50,907 nt of DNA, taken from positions 1 to 50,907 of the forward strand of contig NZ_VVIP01000054.1 in assembly GCF_009650435.1 (NCBI RefSeq), given 5' to 3'. Positions 26,287-35,184 of the stretch are shown here, piece after piece; the stretch's first letter is position 1, and the number at the start of each line of letters is the position of its first letter. This DNA comes from Foetidibacter luteolus (GTDB lineage Bacteria; Bacteroidota; Bacteroidia; Chitinophagales; Chitinophagaceae). Below the pieces are notes generated by a model. It was not told the origin of the DNA, did not search any database, and saw only the letters and a program-made list of their open reading frames with translations. Made by a program: the position numbers and the translations under genes.

Positions 26287-27501
26287 ATGAAACACCAATG
26301 GAAGCCGCTGCTGCTGGTTTGTTATGTATTTCTTTTTACCGGAGCCATCATTTGCATGAATGATATACTGCTGCCTTCCCTAAAAGCTTTCTTCAACCTG
26401 TCTTATTATAGGGCCACCCTTGTACAGCAATCATTTTACCTTGTCTACCTCGTGTTCCCTGTTCCCATTGCTTTCTACATAGCCCGGTATGGTTATAAGA
26501 ATGCGCTGGTTACAGCCCTGTTCATCTGTGGTGCAGGCGGCTTATTGTTTCTGCCTGCTTATACAATGTCATCTTTTGTTTTTGCTTTGGCCGCGGTATT
26601 TATTATTTCAATTGGCGTAACGCTTGTTAATGTGGCGGCCAACCCGTTAGCTGCCCTGTTGGGCCATCCGAAAGGCTCTCACATCCGGGTTAACATTGTT
26701 CAGTTGTTTAGCCGTATAGGTTATTCCTTTACGCCGGTACTGGCAACCCGGTTGATACATGGCGAAGCCGGTACAATTAAATTTGATCTTCCTTACCTTG
26801 TTATTGGTGCAGGCGCTGTTTTGTTGGCTGTAGGTATTGGTTTTTCAGCCATGCCTTCTATGAAACCGGAGGTGGAAAAGGGTTTTACTTTGCCTGCTAT
26901 TGTAAAAGGGGCGGCAGTGCGGCCGCAGTTGCTTTGGGGAGCGGTCATCATGTTCTTTTATGTAGGGGCCGAAGCTTCAACGGCAGGTTTCTTTACCAGT
27001 TATCTCAGCGATCCGGCTATTGCCGGTTTTTCCAATGAGCAAACAGCTGGTTTCCTTACGGCTTACTATGTTATAGCTGCCATTGTTTCTCTGCTGGGTA
27101 TCTATTTGTTGCGATTCATTTCACCAGGCAAACTTGTGGCGGTATTTGGTGTTGGTATGGTTGTTTTATTCTTGCTCATATCACTTACACATTCTGTGCT
27201 TAACCCGTACCTGCTTACGGGTTTGGGCGTCTTTATTTCCATCATGTTCCCTTCGCTTTTCAGCCTGGGTATTGAAGGTCTTGGCGATTTTACCGAAAAA
27301 GGTTCAGCGCTGATTAATACTGCCGTAGTAGGCGGTGCCGTGTTTCCGCCCTTGCAGGGGTTGGTGGCCGATGCTTATGGCATACAGGTATCTTACCTCA
27401 TTCCTTGTGCCTGCTTTCTGCTCATCATATTTTATGGAGTTTATTGCGACAGGAGGGCCCGGAAATTACAAAGCGAAACTTCTTCTTTCTCATCTCAGTA
27501 A
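26287..27501 (+). CDS. MFS sugar transporter, FucP-like (FHS family)
   Basis: A 404-residue inner-membrane protein with about 12 hydrophobic spans. MNDILLPSLKAFFNLS near the N-terminus matches the FucP-type motif, and Asp26 corresponds to the proton-coupling Asp46 of E. coli FucP (from memory of that structure). In the second FucP motif (E. coli LETAANP) the protein reads VNVAANP, so the second acidic residue appears to be Asn115. That could mean altered substrate or coupling. It is last in PUL 2 and would bring the GH97 product into the cell for the SDR and probably the minus-strand dehydratase operon. Confidence 0.88.
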   Translation: MKHQWKPLLLVCYVFLFTGAIICMNDILLPSLKAFFNLSYYRATLVQQSFYLVYLVFPVPIAFYIARYGYKNALVTALFICGAGGLLFLPAYTMSSFVFALAAVFIISIGVTLVNVAANPLAALLGHPKGSHIRVNIVQLFSRIGYSFTPVLATRLIHGEAGTIKFDLPYLVIGAGAVLLAVGIGFSAMPSMKPEVEKGFTLPAIVKGAAVRPQLLWGAVIMFFYVGAEASTAGFFTSYLSDPAIAGFSNEQTAGFLTAYYVIAAIVSLLGIYLLRFISPGKLVAVFGVGMVVLFLLISLTHSVLNPYLLTGLGVFISIMFPSLFSLGIEGLGDFTEKGSALINTAVVGGAVFPPLQGLVADAYGIQVSYLIPCACFLLIIFYGVYCDRRARKLQSETSSFSSQ

Positions 27502-27545
27502 TATCAACAAACAGCAGGTGGTGGCGGGCTGCAGTATTTCAATGA

Positions 27546-27832
27546 GGCATCGTTGCGTCGCACTACGTTCATCGTCCGGTAAGCATGGCAGCTTTTATCT
27601 ACTGGTAGATGGGTGGCTGCCGGGTAATGTTATTAAGTTAAGGTTGTCAGCCTGGGCCCGCAACAAGCGGGGCAAACATTGTCGATGGCAGGTTGGTGAA
27701 ACAGCAGTTTGCATAACCTGGTTTCGACAAGCTCAACCTGACATTCGCAGCTTAACTTAGTGACAAGTGTCGCGGGATGTTGGTTTTGTTGCTCAGCAAA
27801 GATGTACAGTACAAGTGAGTGACACAACGAAG
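27546..27832 (-). repeat. Dispersed inverted-end element, copy C
   Basis: A 287-bp element filling most of the 385-bp gap between the convergent MFS and dehydratase genes. On the minus strand it begins GCTTCGTTGTGTCACTCACT (27832 downward) and ends with the core unit, where the palindrome has one change (TTGCGTCGCAC at 27553-27563). Ends are imperfect inverted repeats. Small frames on both strands are judged spurious. It also contains the short repeat at 27721-27743. Confidence 0.6.
27721..27743. repeat. Short widespread-type repeat within copy C
   Basis: GTTTCGACAAGCTCAACCTG followed by ACA. From memory, near-identical strings (TTTCGACAAGCTCAGCCTGA) are scattered through many Bacteroidota genomes between genes. 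Only one copy is seen here, so the call rests on recall and a genome count would test it. Confidence 0.35.
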
Positions 27833-27886
27833 CATAATAGTAGTGCAAACGATGGTCACAAAAAAAACTAACACTTCAGGTACGCG

Positions 27887-29062
27887 TTATAATTCCGGTG
27901 TTTGGTAGTACACCTGGCCATTTACTTTTATCTCCGCATCAACCAGGTATTTTTTTATAGCTGTGGTATCTACTGTAATACCCAAACCCGGGGCATTCGG
28001 AACGTGTATAAACCCATTTTCATCAGGCAATATTTTCTCTGTCGCTATTTCGGCGGCAAGCGGTTTAAGTTCTACAGGATATTCGCTGATAACATCGTGT
28101 TCCATACCTGCGTAAGCCTGTAGCGAAGCGCTGAGCGCAAGATGCGATGTGAATGTGTGGTTAACGTAAGTAATCTTTCTTGCTGCCGCGGCTTCGGCGA
28201 TTCTTTGGGCAATAGTTATTCCTCCTGCCCTGCCCGCATCAATCTGTATAAATCCTAAACCTGCATAATCCAGCATGGCCTTTGCCTGCACAAAATTGTT
28301 GCAGCCTTCCCCGCCGGCAAGCGGCACTTGCGGAAAAGCTTCCGAAAGCTTTTTATAAGGCTCAAGCGCTCCATTGATAAACGGCTCTTCAAACCAGTAA
28401 ACATTTGCATCTTTTAAAGCCTGCAGGCGCTCTTTAGCAACGTTCCAGTCTTCCACGAAAACCGTTCCTGCATCAATCATAAGATAAGCGTCTTTACCCA
28501 TGCCTTCACGGGCCGCATTAATGTGTGCGATATCATTATCCAGGCCCAGTTTGCCAAAAGGCCCCCAGCCAAATTTTACAGCCTTAAAACCGGCCAGCCT
28601 TGTATGAGTGGCTTTGGCAAATGTTTGTTCGGGTGTATCGCCAAAAAGCTGCGAGGCATAGGGAAGCTTTGGGTAAACCATACTGGTACCAAGCAGGCTG
28701 AAAACCGGTTCGCCTTTGTATTTGCCCAGCAGATCCCACAATGCTATGTCTATGCCGGAAAGCGTATGGTCTGTTTGCAGCAAATCCGGGGAATTGGTGT
28801 GTACAAGTTTTGATATTTTTTCTATATCTGCGGGTTCATTTACCGGTTTACCTTCTACCGAGTAACGCAGTGGTTTGCATGCGCTGTGCGACATGGGGCA
28901 TACATAGCTGGCAATGCTGGTTAGTGGCGAAGCTTCACACTCTCCCCAGCCTTCATATCCCCCGGCCCGTATACGCACCAATAACGCATCCTGGCTGCCA
29001 TCGCCAATATCGAGCACTTCCGGCATACTGAGATAAAAGAAATCAACTGATTCTATCTTCAT
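27887..29062 (-). CDS. Enolase-superfamily sugar-acid dehydratase (mandelate racemase/MLE group)
   Basis: A 391-residue cytoplasmic enzyme expected to remove water from an aldonic acid, giving a 2-keto-3-deoxy acid. The N-terminal capping domain precedes a TIM barrel with Mg ligands Asp197 (MIDAG), Glu225 (WFEEP) and Glu252 (GGEG). KFGWGPFG supplies the Lys of the active-site strand, and His302 (VNHTF) is the likely general base. It is third in a minus-strand operon (12 bp after the SDR). The KFGWG.FG segment is shared with the dehydratase at 42899. Family level is secure; the sugar acid is not. Confidence 0.9.
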   Translation of the reverse strand: MKIESVDFFYLSMPEVLDIGDGSQDALLVRIRAGGYEGWGECEASPLTSIASYVCPMSHSACKPLRYSVEGKPVNEPADIEKISKLVHTNSPDLLQTDHTLSGIDIALWDLLGKYKGEPVFSLLGTSMVYPKLPYASQLFGDTPEQTFAKATHTRLAGFKAVKFGWGPFGKLGLDNDIAHINAAREGMGKDAYLMIDAGTVFVEDWNVAKERLQALKDANVYWFEEPFINGALEPYKKLSEAFPQVPLAGGEGCNNFVQAKAMLDYAGLGFIQIDAGRAGGITIAQRIAEAAAARKITYVNHTFTSHLALSASLQAYAGMEHDVISEYPVELKPLAAEIATEKILPDENGFIHVPNAPGLGITVDTTAIKKYLVDAEIKVNGQVYYQTPEL

Positions 29063-29074
29063 AAAAACAATAAA

Positions 29075-29827
29075 TTAAAAGGTTATGGTAAGGCCGCCAT
29101 CAACGGTAATAACCTGGCCGGTAATATAAGTGGCATCTTTACCAGCAAGAAAGAATGCCACTCCTGCAATTTCTTCGGGCCTTGCTGCCCTGCGCAACGG
29201 TAAATGATGCCCTTGAACGTAGTTGTTTTTAAACCAGGCAGATTCAAGTTCATTTTGACCATCCACTACGGACATAGCGGTATTGACAAAACCCGGCGCA
29301 ATGGCATTTACCAGTATATTTTTATCAGCAAATTCAAGTGCAGCAGCCCGGCAATATTGGTTAATGGCCGCTTTGGCCATTGCATAAGCGGCAGCACCTG
29401 TCTCGGCACGTTCGCCGTGTATGGATGTTATGTGTATTATCCTGCCACCATTGGTCATGTGTGCGGCTGCTGTTGCGGAGGTGAGATAGCAACCGTCTGT
29501 CATGATGTTGAAAATATCCCTGAACCGGGGCAGCTCCATGCGCATGGGATCGGATTTAATAAAAGCTCCGGCGCAGTTAACCAGTACATCCAAACATCCC
29601 CAGTGCTGCTTTATCTGTAATCCAGTCTTTTCCATTACAGCTTCGCTTGCGTAACTGCCAACAACTGCGAGATGGTTACCGGCAGGGAGCTCATTCAATA
29701 ATTGGCCGAGCTTATCTTCCTTTATATCCAAAAGCAAAACATCGTAGCCTTCTGCAGCAAACCGTTGCGCTGCAGCCCTGCCAATGCCCGAGGCCGCACC
29801 TGTAATTAAGGCTTTCTTTGCATTCAT
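29075..29827 (-). CDS. Short-chain dehydrogenase/reductase (SDR)
   Basis: A 250-residue SDR with TGAASGIG (about residues 9-16), LLDIKED after the second strand (Asp, favouring NAD), LVNCAGAF, ITSIHGE with the catalytic Ser and YAMAK with the catalytic Tyr and Lys. It ends ITGQVITVDGGLTITF. The start overlaps the stop of the mutarotase-like gene (ATGA), indicating translational coupling. Beside a sugar-acid dehydratase, its substrate could be the sugar (making the lactone) or the 2-keto-3-deoxy acid; both are known in L-fucose and L-rhamnose oxidative routes. Confidence 0.9.
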   Translation of the reverse strand: MNAKKALITGAASGIGRAAAQRFAAEGYDVLLLDIKEDKLGQLLNELPAGNHLAVVGSYASEAVMEKTGLQIKQHWGCLDVLVNCAGAFIKSDPMRMELPRFRDIFNIMTDGCYLTSATAAAHMTNGGRIIHITSIHGERAETGAAAYAMAKAAINQYCRAAALEFADKNILVNAIAPGFVNTAMSVVDGQNELESAWFKNNYVQGHHLPLRRAARPEEIAGVAFFLAGKDATYITGQVITVDGGLTITF

Positions 29828-30747
29828 AGTATTGAAATGGGGTCGTTTACTCTGCCAGCGAAAATACGAACGGAGGTTTCAAGTTGTTCGCCCGGTTGTA
29901 ATACGGTACACTGGTTTAATTTAGCGGCATCGTTAACGCTTATCGGCATACTGGTACACGGTTCAAGGATGGCAGTATAGTGATCAAGAAAACCGCCGTA
30001 GGAAGCAAAATACCATTGGTAAGGGAAAATCTGCGGGTCATATTCATAGGAGAACAAAGCAGTGTTATCAGCAGACTGTAATTGCATTTTACCCGTTTCT
30101 TCATCAAACAGATAAAAGAAATCCATCGTTCCGTTTTTTGCAGGTATAATAGCAGCGTTTGTGTTTTCTATATTGGGCCAGCTAAATTTTTCAGTATGGC
30201 TAAACCGGGAATATGCAGTATCAACTACCTGCCCATGCCGGGCTTTGCTAACAACCTTTGCCCCCTCGCTAATGGTTAATGCAGCATGCAACTTCCAGAG
30301 AAAATGCCTTGGCTCTCCGCTATAGTTTTTTATTTTGTATCGCAGGTGCACTATCGGGCTTTGTTCATCCAGGTAAACAGTTTTACTGTAAAATAACCCG
30401 CTTAAACGGAGCTGGCCAGATACCGTTACCTGCTCACCTGAAATTTCGTGGTTAAGTGCTGTTGTCCACAATTCGCCATGATCAGGGTATGCAATTCCGT
30501 CAATGGTTTCCGGCAGGTCGTTTGGAATAAGTTCATCAATGCCGCCAAAAAAATTAGGATCGTATTCATCACCTTCCTGGTTGATAGCTAATGGCAAGGT
30601 AGGATTCGTCCATAAAAATTCCCGCTGCATTCTTTTATTATAAAGGCTTGTAACCCTGCCCCCATTAGCGGGTGAAATACTTATCTGTAAATGCCGGTTA
30701 GCAATATTGATAAGTTGAATATCATTTGTTTTTGACAAAAATATCAT
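29824..30747 (-). CDS. Aldose 1-epimerase-like (galactose mutarotase fold) protein
   Basis: A 307-residue, beta-rich cytoplasmic protein with no signal peptide. N-terminal ISPANGGRVTSLYNKRMQRE and DHGELWTTAL fit galactose-mutarotase-like proteins, as do the WKLHAALTISEGAKVV and AILEPCTSMP segments. The role would be interconverting anomers of the imported sugar, or binding it, before oxidation. It is first in a three-gene minus-strand operon, overlapping the SDR by 4 bp. The AraC gene upstream is 249 bp away on the same strand with a dispersed repeat between, so it may have its own promoter. Confidence 0.75.
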   Translation of the reverse strand: MIFLSKTNDIQLINIANRHLQISISPANGGRVTSLYNKRMQREFLWTNPTLPLAINQEGDEYDPNFFGGIDELIPNDLPETIDGIAYPDHGELWTTALNHEISGEQVTVSGQLRLSGLFYSKTVYLDEQSPIVHLRYKIKNYSGEPRHFLWKLHAALTISEGAKVVSKARHGQVVDTAYSRFSHTEKFSWPNIENTNAAIIPAKNGTMDFFYLFDEETGKMQLQSADNTALFSYEYDPQIFPYQWYFASYGGFLDHYTAILEPCTSMPISVNDAAKLNQCTVLQPGEQLETSVRIFAGRVNDPISIL

Positions 30748-30895
30748 TGTTTAAAAGTAGAACATGTAAACAGCACAAAATTGTATTTTCCGTCAAATTT
30801 TGTATGATTTTATTGCCTGATGCCGGTAAAGGCGAAATGGATTATTTTCTTTCAGAAGCTATCTGAATTTAGCCTTGAAGATTTTGTATAATACT

Positions 30896-30970
30896 GAAGT
30901 CGCCATTGTAACTGAAAGACGAAGTGATTGCGACGCAACGAAGTCGCCATGAAAAACCGTTGCTGGTATC
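30896..30970 (+). repeat. 75-bp palindromic-core repeat, copy D
   Basis: A 75-bp unit from GAAGTCGCCATT to GGTATC with the palindrome TTGCGACGCAA at 30928-30938. It aligns without gaps to copy E (45566-45640), about 55 of 75 positions identical by eye. It lies just downstream of the AraC stop and upstream of the minus-strand dehydratase operon. It lacks the GTTGTGTCACTCACT left end of copies A-C, so it is a solo unit. Confidence 0.65.
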
Positions 30971-30996
30971 CAAATGAATTGTTTTTAGAGAACTTC

Positions 30997-31875
30997 TTAA
31001 ACTTCCTGTTGGCTGAAAATAGAAATACGCTGAAAGTTGGCCCTGTAATTTTTAGGCTGGCAACCTTTGAATTTCTTGAACTGCCGGTAAAAAAAAGGGA
31101 TGCTTTCAAAGCCCGAAGCGTAGCATACTTCACTGATTTGTTTATCCGTCTCAATGAGTAGTTTACATGCCCGGTTGATTTTAAATTCGTTTAAAAATTC
31201 GAAAAAAGGTTTCTTCATGGTCTTGCTGAAAAAGCGGGAAAAATATTCTTCGCTCATGTTAACGCGGGAAGCGATATCTGTAAGCGTTATCTGTTTCATG
31301 TAGTGCTGCTGCACATAGTCATATACCGAATTGATGCGGGTTTTATCAGACTCATTTAACTGGTTGCCGAATCCCTGTTCGCAGAGGAAACGGAACTGTG
31401 TATTCCTTGCCAGCGTTTGCAGTATCTGCAGCAGTATAAGCAGTTTGTCAAACGCGGATGCGTTCAGCAGTTCAAAAAAAAATGGCCTTAGTTTCTCCAC
31501 TACCGGCTGGTCAACCTTGATGCCCTTTTTCATGAGCGTAGCCAGGTGGCGTATATCTTCAAATTCGTTGCTTGCCATCCAACTGTTGTCAAAAAAAAGT
31601 TCTTTCAAATAAATCACAATGGCTGTAACAGGCTGGCTTTCCGATCCGCTGCTAAACCAGGAATGCGGCAGGTTGGTGCCGAGCAATACCAGCTCTTCTC
31701 CATAGAACTGCTCAATAGAATTACCTACATAGCGTTCCCCCTCGCCACTCAGTATAAAAGTCAGCTCCAGTTCCGCATGATAATGCCAGGGATAATAGAA
31801 TTCCTTGGAGGTTCTCTGGAACTCTACTTTAAACAGGCTTGATTCTGAAGTGATGGGCTTGTAATGCGGCTTCAT
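30997..31875 (-). CDS. AraC-family transcriptional regulator (probable PUL 3 activator)
   Basis: A 292-residue regulator. The cupin sensor domain (YPWHYHAELELTFILSGEGERYVG, EELVLLGTNLPHSW) is followed by a double helix-turn-helix (about 190-285; QITLTDIASRVNMSEEYFSRFFSK, QISEVCYASGFESIPFFYRQFKK, GCQPKNYR). ATG 31875 was chosen because the 26 residues upstream, from 31953, lie in the operator region and do not resemble the family. It is divergent from the PUL 3 SusC gene, with four direct repeats between them next to the SusC promoter. Autoregulation is possible. The ligand is presumably a sugar or intermediate of PUL 3. Confidence 0.93.
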   Translation of the reverse strand: MKPHYKPITSESSLFKVEFQRTSKEFYYPWHYHAELELTFILSGEGERYVGNSIEQFYGEELVLLGTNLPHSWFSSGSESQPVTAIVIYLKELFFDNSWMASNEFEDIRHLATLMKKGIKVDQPVVEKLRPFFFELLNASAFDKLLILLQILQTLARNTQFRFLCEQGFGNQLNESDKTRINSVYDYVQQHYMKQITLTDIASRVNMSEEYFSRFFSKTMKKPFFEFLNEFKINRACKLLIETDKQISEVCYASGFESIPFFYRQFKKFKGCQPKNYRANFQRISIFSQQEV

Positions 31876-31927
31876 GTAAATAAAAGTAAACGATTTGAAC
31901 GAGCGGATAACATTTTGGGGCGGCCAG

Positions 31928-32026
31928 AACAAAATAGTATAAGAATATGGCAAAATAAGACAGTATTGTTTTGTATTGTTTTGACTGTCAACAAAATAGG
32001 ATAGTTATTGAACAAGATGGTATAAT
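31928..32026 (+). promoter_or_regulatory. AraC operator array (four direct repeats)
   Basis: Four copies of a 16-bp motif, near AACAAAATAGKATARY, start at 31928, 31949, 31990 and 32011. That spacing is 21, 41 and 21 bp, so all lie on one face of the helix. AraC-type dimers bind half-sites 21 bp apart, so two dimer sites are implied. A perfect tandem TATTGTTTTG repeat (31964-31983) sits between the pairs and may serve the divergent AraC promoter. The last copy touches the -33 element, the usual activator position. Confidence 0.65.
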
Positions 32027-32054
32027 TGGTCTGAGCGATATGCGAATAACTTTG
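32026..32054 (+). promoter_or_regulatory. PUL 3 promoter (-33 TTG, -7 TAACTTTG)
   Basis: TTG at 32026-32028 and TAACTTTG at 32047-32054 match the Bacteroidota TTG / TAnnTTTG consensus with 18 bp between. Transcription would start near 32061, about 16 bp before the SusC ATG at 32077. Confidence 0.7.
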
Positions 32055-32076
32055 GAAGCATTCAAAATTGACGCTT

Positions 32077-35000
32077 ATGACTTCCAAACAATGCATGAGA
32101 GCTTGTATTAGCCTCTTAATCTTACTGATGATTTGCTGTTTGGGCGCAACAAAAATGTATGCCCAAAAGTTCCTGCTTACCGGTAAAATTACCGATGGTG
32201 AACAGCCTGTAGCCGGCGCTACGATCCGTATACGGGAAACGGGTGTTACCGTTATTTCCGGTGAACAGGGAGAGTATAGTATTGACGCCGCGCCATCCCA
32301 GACACTGGTAGTTTCTTTTACCGGGTTTGAAGAACAGACATTCCGGGTTGGTAGCCAGCAAAAACTGGATATTGTTTTAAAACCCGATGCAGGCAACGTG
32401 CTGAACGATGTGGTAGTGATTGGTTATGGGACCAAAAGAAAGACATCAGTAACAGCGGCAGTTTCTACCCTGAAAGGGAAAGACATTGCCTCTACCCCTA
32501 TTGCCAACCTGAGTAATGGTCTTGGAGGAAGGGTTTCAGGTGTTATCGTAAAGCAAGGGTCGGGGGAACCCGGCAGAGATGGGTCCAACATCTATATCCG
32601 GGGCATTTCTTCAACCGGCGCAACACAGCCGCTAATTATAGTTGATGGCATACCGCGCAGCTTCCAGGAATTAGATCCAAATAGCGTAGAAACGTTCACT
32701 GTACTGAAAGATGCCGCGGCGGTAGCGCCTTATGGCGTTGCGGGCGCCAATGGTGTAATACTGGTAACAACAAAACGCGGCAGAAGCGGCGCACCTACTT
32801 TGTCTTACAATGGTTATATCGGTTTTCAGAACCCGGTACGCTTACCCGATTTTGTAAATTCTTTTCAATATGCAACCTTGCGTAATGCCGCGGCAGTAAA
32901 TGAAGGGTTACCTGAGCCTTATTCGGCGGAAGAGCTTCAGAAATTCCAGGACGGTTCAGACCCGGATGCATACCCCACTTTCAAAGACATCTGGGGTGAT
33001 ATTACTAACCGTAATGCCACCCTTACCAACCACAATATTGAAGTTTCGGGTGGCGCGGAACGAATTAAATACTATGCGGCGCTGGGCTATCAATTCCAGG
33101 AAGGGATGTGGCCGGCCACTAATACAAGGCGTTTTAACCTTACACTCAACCTGGATGCGCAGGTAACCAAAACAACGCTGGTTTCTTTCAACATCAATGG
33201 CCGTAACCAGCGTGATATGTATCCTGCTGTATCAACAGGAAGAATTTTTGAGCTGATCGGGTATCTTCACCCGCTATATGGGCCACTGCGTTTTTCTAAC
33301 GGCATGAATGGCACATTTCTTACCGGCAGCCTTTTTAACAGCGGCTACCAGCGCATCAATACGACAGCATTGTATTCCCAAATATCTATTGAGCAAAAAC
33401 TTCCTTTTATCACAGGCCTGAAAGCGAAAGGCACGATTGCCTATGATCCATCCAGCGCCATGAACAAACTCTGGACGCTGCCGGTACAAAAAGCCAGCCT
33501 GGATAAAACACAAACCCCCTACGTTATCCGTGATGGTATATGGGGACAGACAAAGCCATCCCTCAATCAAAACTATACCAACGCCTGGCAAATAACTTAC
33601 CAGGCAGGGTTGAATTATGACAATAAATTCGGTAAGCACAGCATCAGTGCGCTGGGCTTATTTGAAGCCAAGGCAAATGACCAGCAAAGTATGGGCGCTG
33701 AACGCCGTAATTTTAATTTAACCATTGATGAAATAAACCTCGGAAGTTCCTCCCAGGCGGATATGAGTACAAGGGGAACTTCTTCACGGGCAAGACAGGT
33801 AGGCCTGGTATATCGTGTTGCTTATGAATACGACCAGAAGTACCTGCTTGAAGCAAGTGGCCGCTATGATGGTAGTTATTATTTCGCACCGGAAAACAGG
33901 TTTGGGTTTTTCCCGGCTTTTTCAGTAGGATGGCGTTTGTCTGAAGAATCCTTTTTGAAGGGCAAAACAAGCTGGATAAACAACCTGAAAATCAGGGCTT
34001 CCTATGGAGAAGTGGGTGCACTTGCAGGCAGCCCCTTCCAGTATATGAGCACTTATGATGTGCTGGGCACCAATTATGTGCTGGGTAACAATGCCGTACA
34101 GGGTATCCGGGAGAGGGCAGAATCCAATCCCAACATAACCTGGGAACGGGCTAAGAAAACCGATATCGGCATTGAGCTGAACGCATGGAAAGGTTTATTG
34201 AACCTGGAGTTTGATTTCTTCCATGAGAAACGTTCGAATATGCTCGTAAACCCCGATGTGACCGTTCCTTCAGAGTATGGTATAGGTCTTAGCCAGGTAA
34301 ATGCTGGAATTATGGAAAACAGGGGCTTTGACATGACCGTCGGTTCTTTTTACCAGGTAAACAAAACCCTGCAGTTGTCCCTTAACGCCAACCTTACCTA
34401 CGCAAAAAATAAAGTGCTCCAGATTTTTGAAAGTGCCACTACCTATAACAATCCTAACCGCAGGATAACCGGAAGACCGCTTGGAACACAGTTCGGCTTT
34501 AAGTCGCTTGGCTATTTCCAGGAAAGTGATTTTGAGCAGGACGGCTCACTAAAACCTGGTATTGCTGTTCAGCCCTGGGGCGCAGTTCAACCTGGTGATA
34601 TTCGATACGAAGACCAGAATAAAGATGGCAAAATAAACGATGATGATTTAACTGTTATTGGCGACCCCACGGCAGCGCCCAGGATATTATATGGTTTTGC
34701 CCCGGCTATTCGTTATAAGGGAATTGGTTTGGAACTGCTTTTCCAGGGGGCCGCTAAAAGTAACTGGTATTATCATGGTTCATCCATCATGCCATTCTGG
34801 GAAACCATGTTGCCGTACACACATAATTTTGACTACTGGACACCGGAAAATCCCAATGCGGCAAACCCAAGGCTGACTTCATCTCCAACGGTTAATAATT
34901 CGCAGACATCTTCTTTTTGGATGGCCAATTCAGCTTACTTAAGATTAAAGAGCGCTACGCTTTCGTATAACTTACCTGCATCTGTACTGTCAAGAATTCA

Positions 35001-35166
35001 CTTGCAGTCAGTACGCATCTTTGTATCAGGGCAAAACATTCTTACCTGGACCAAGCTCAAGAATTACGACCCGGAGATAGGCCCGAACAATTCCTGGATT
35101 CCAAACGGAAGCTGGGGATATCCCAATCAGAAAGCTTTTTCGGTTGGCGCAAATGTTACTTTCTAA
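32077..35166 (+). CDS. SusC-family TonB-dependent receptor (PUL 3)
   Basis: A 1029-residue outer-membrane importer with no STN domain. Signal peptide about 10-30 (LLILLMICCLGATKMYAQ), carboxypeptidase-regulatory-like domain about 32-108 (GKITDGEQPVAGATIRI), VIGYGTKRKTSVTAAVS segment, plug with GSNIYIRGISSTG and FTVLKDAAAVAPYGVAGANG, then a barrel ending NVTF. ATG 32077 was chosen over TTG 32068; a later ATG at 32095 is also possible. It is first in a nine-gene run. The promoter, operator array and divergent AraC gene all lie directly upstream. Confidence 0.95.
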   Translation: MTSKQCMRACISLLILLMICCLGATKMYAQKFLLTGKITDGEQPVAGATIRIRETGVTVISGEQGEYSIDAAPSQTLVVSFTGFEEQTFRVGSQQKLDIVLKPDAGNVLNDVVVIGYGTKRKTSVTAAVSTLKGKDIASTPIANLSNGLGGRVSGVIVKQGSGEPGRDGSNIYIRGISSTGATQPLIIVDGIPRSFQELDPNSVETFTVLKDAAAVAPYGVAGANGVILVTTKRGRSGAPTLSYNGYIGFQNPVRLPDFVNSFQYATLRNAAAVNEGLPEPYSAEELQKFQDGSDPDAYPTFKDIWGDITNRNATLTNHNIEVSGGAERIKYYAALGYQFQEGMWPATNTRRFNLTLNLDAQVTKTTLVSFNINGRNQRDMYPAVSTGRIFELIGYLHPLYGPLRFSNGMNGTFLTGSLFNSGYQRINTTALYSQISIEQKLPFITGLKAKGTIAYDPSSAMNKLWTLPVQKASLDKTQTPYVIRDGIWGQTKPSLNQNYTNAWQITYQAGLNYDNKFGKHSISALGLFEAKANDQQSMGAERRNFNLTIDEINLGSSSQADMSTRGTSSRARQVGLVYRVAYEYDQKYLLEASGRYDGSYYFAPENRFGFFPAFSVGWRLSEESFLKGKTSWINNLKIRASYGEVGALAGSPFQYMSTYDVLGTNYVLGNNAVQGIRERAESNPNITWERAKKTDIGIELNAWKGLLNLEFDFFHEKRSNMLVNPDVTVPSEYGIGLSQVNAGIMENRGFDMTVGSFYQVNKTLQLSLNANLTYAKNKVLQIFESATTYNNPNRRITGRPLGTQFGFKSLGYFQESDFEQDGSLKPGIAVQPWGAVQPGDIRYEDQNKDGKINDDDLTVIGDPTAAPRILYGFAPAIRYKGIGLELLFQGAAKSNWYYHGSSIMPFWETMLPYTHNFDYWTPENPNAANPRLTSSPTVNNSQTSSFWMANSAYLRLKSATLSYNLPASVLSRIHLQSVRIFVSGQNILTWTKLKNYDPEIGPNNSWIPNGSWGYPNQKAFSVGANVTF

Positions 35167-35184
35167 ATCAAAACCAGCACTATC

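Noticed and set aside
27335..27848. Small frames on both strands between the MFS and dehydratase genes
   Set aside because: They run into or through repeat copy C; their peptides come from the repeat ends (for example CQVELVETR from the short repeat).
30928..31161. 77-codon plus frame opposite the AraC gene end
   Set aside because: Its start lies in repeat copy D and the rest is antisense to the conserved helix-turn-helix of the regulator.
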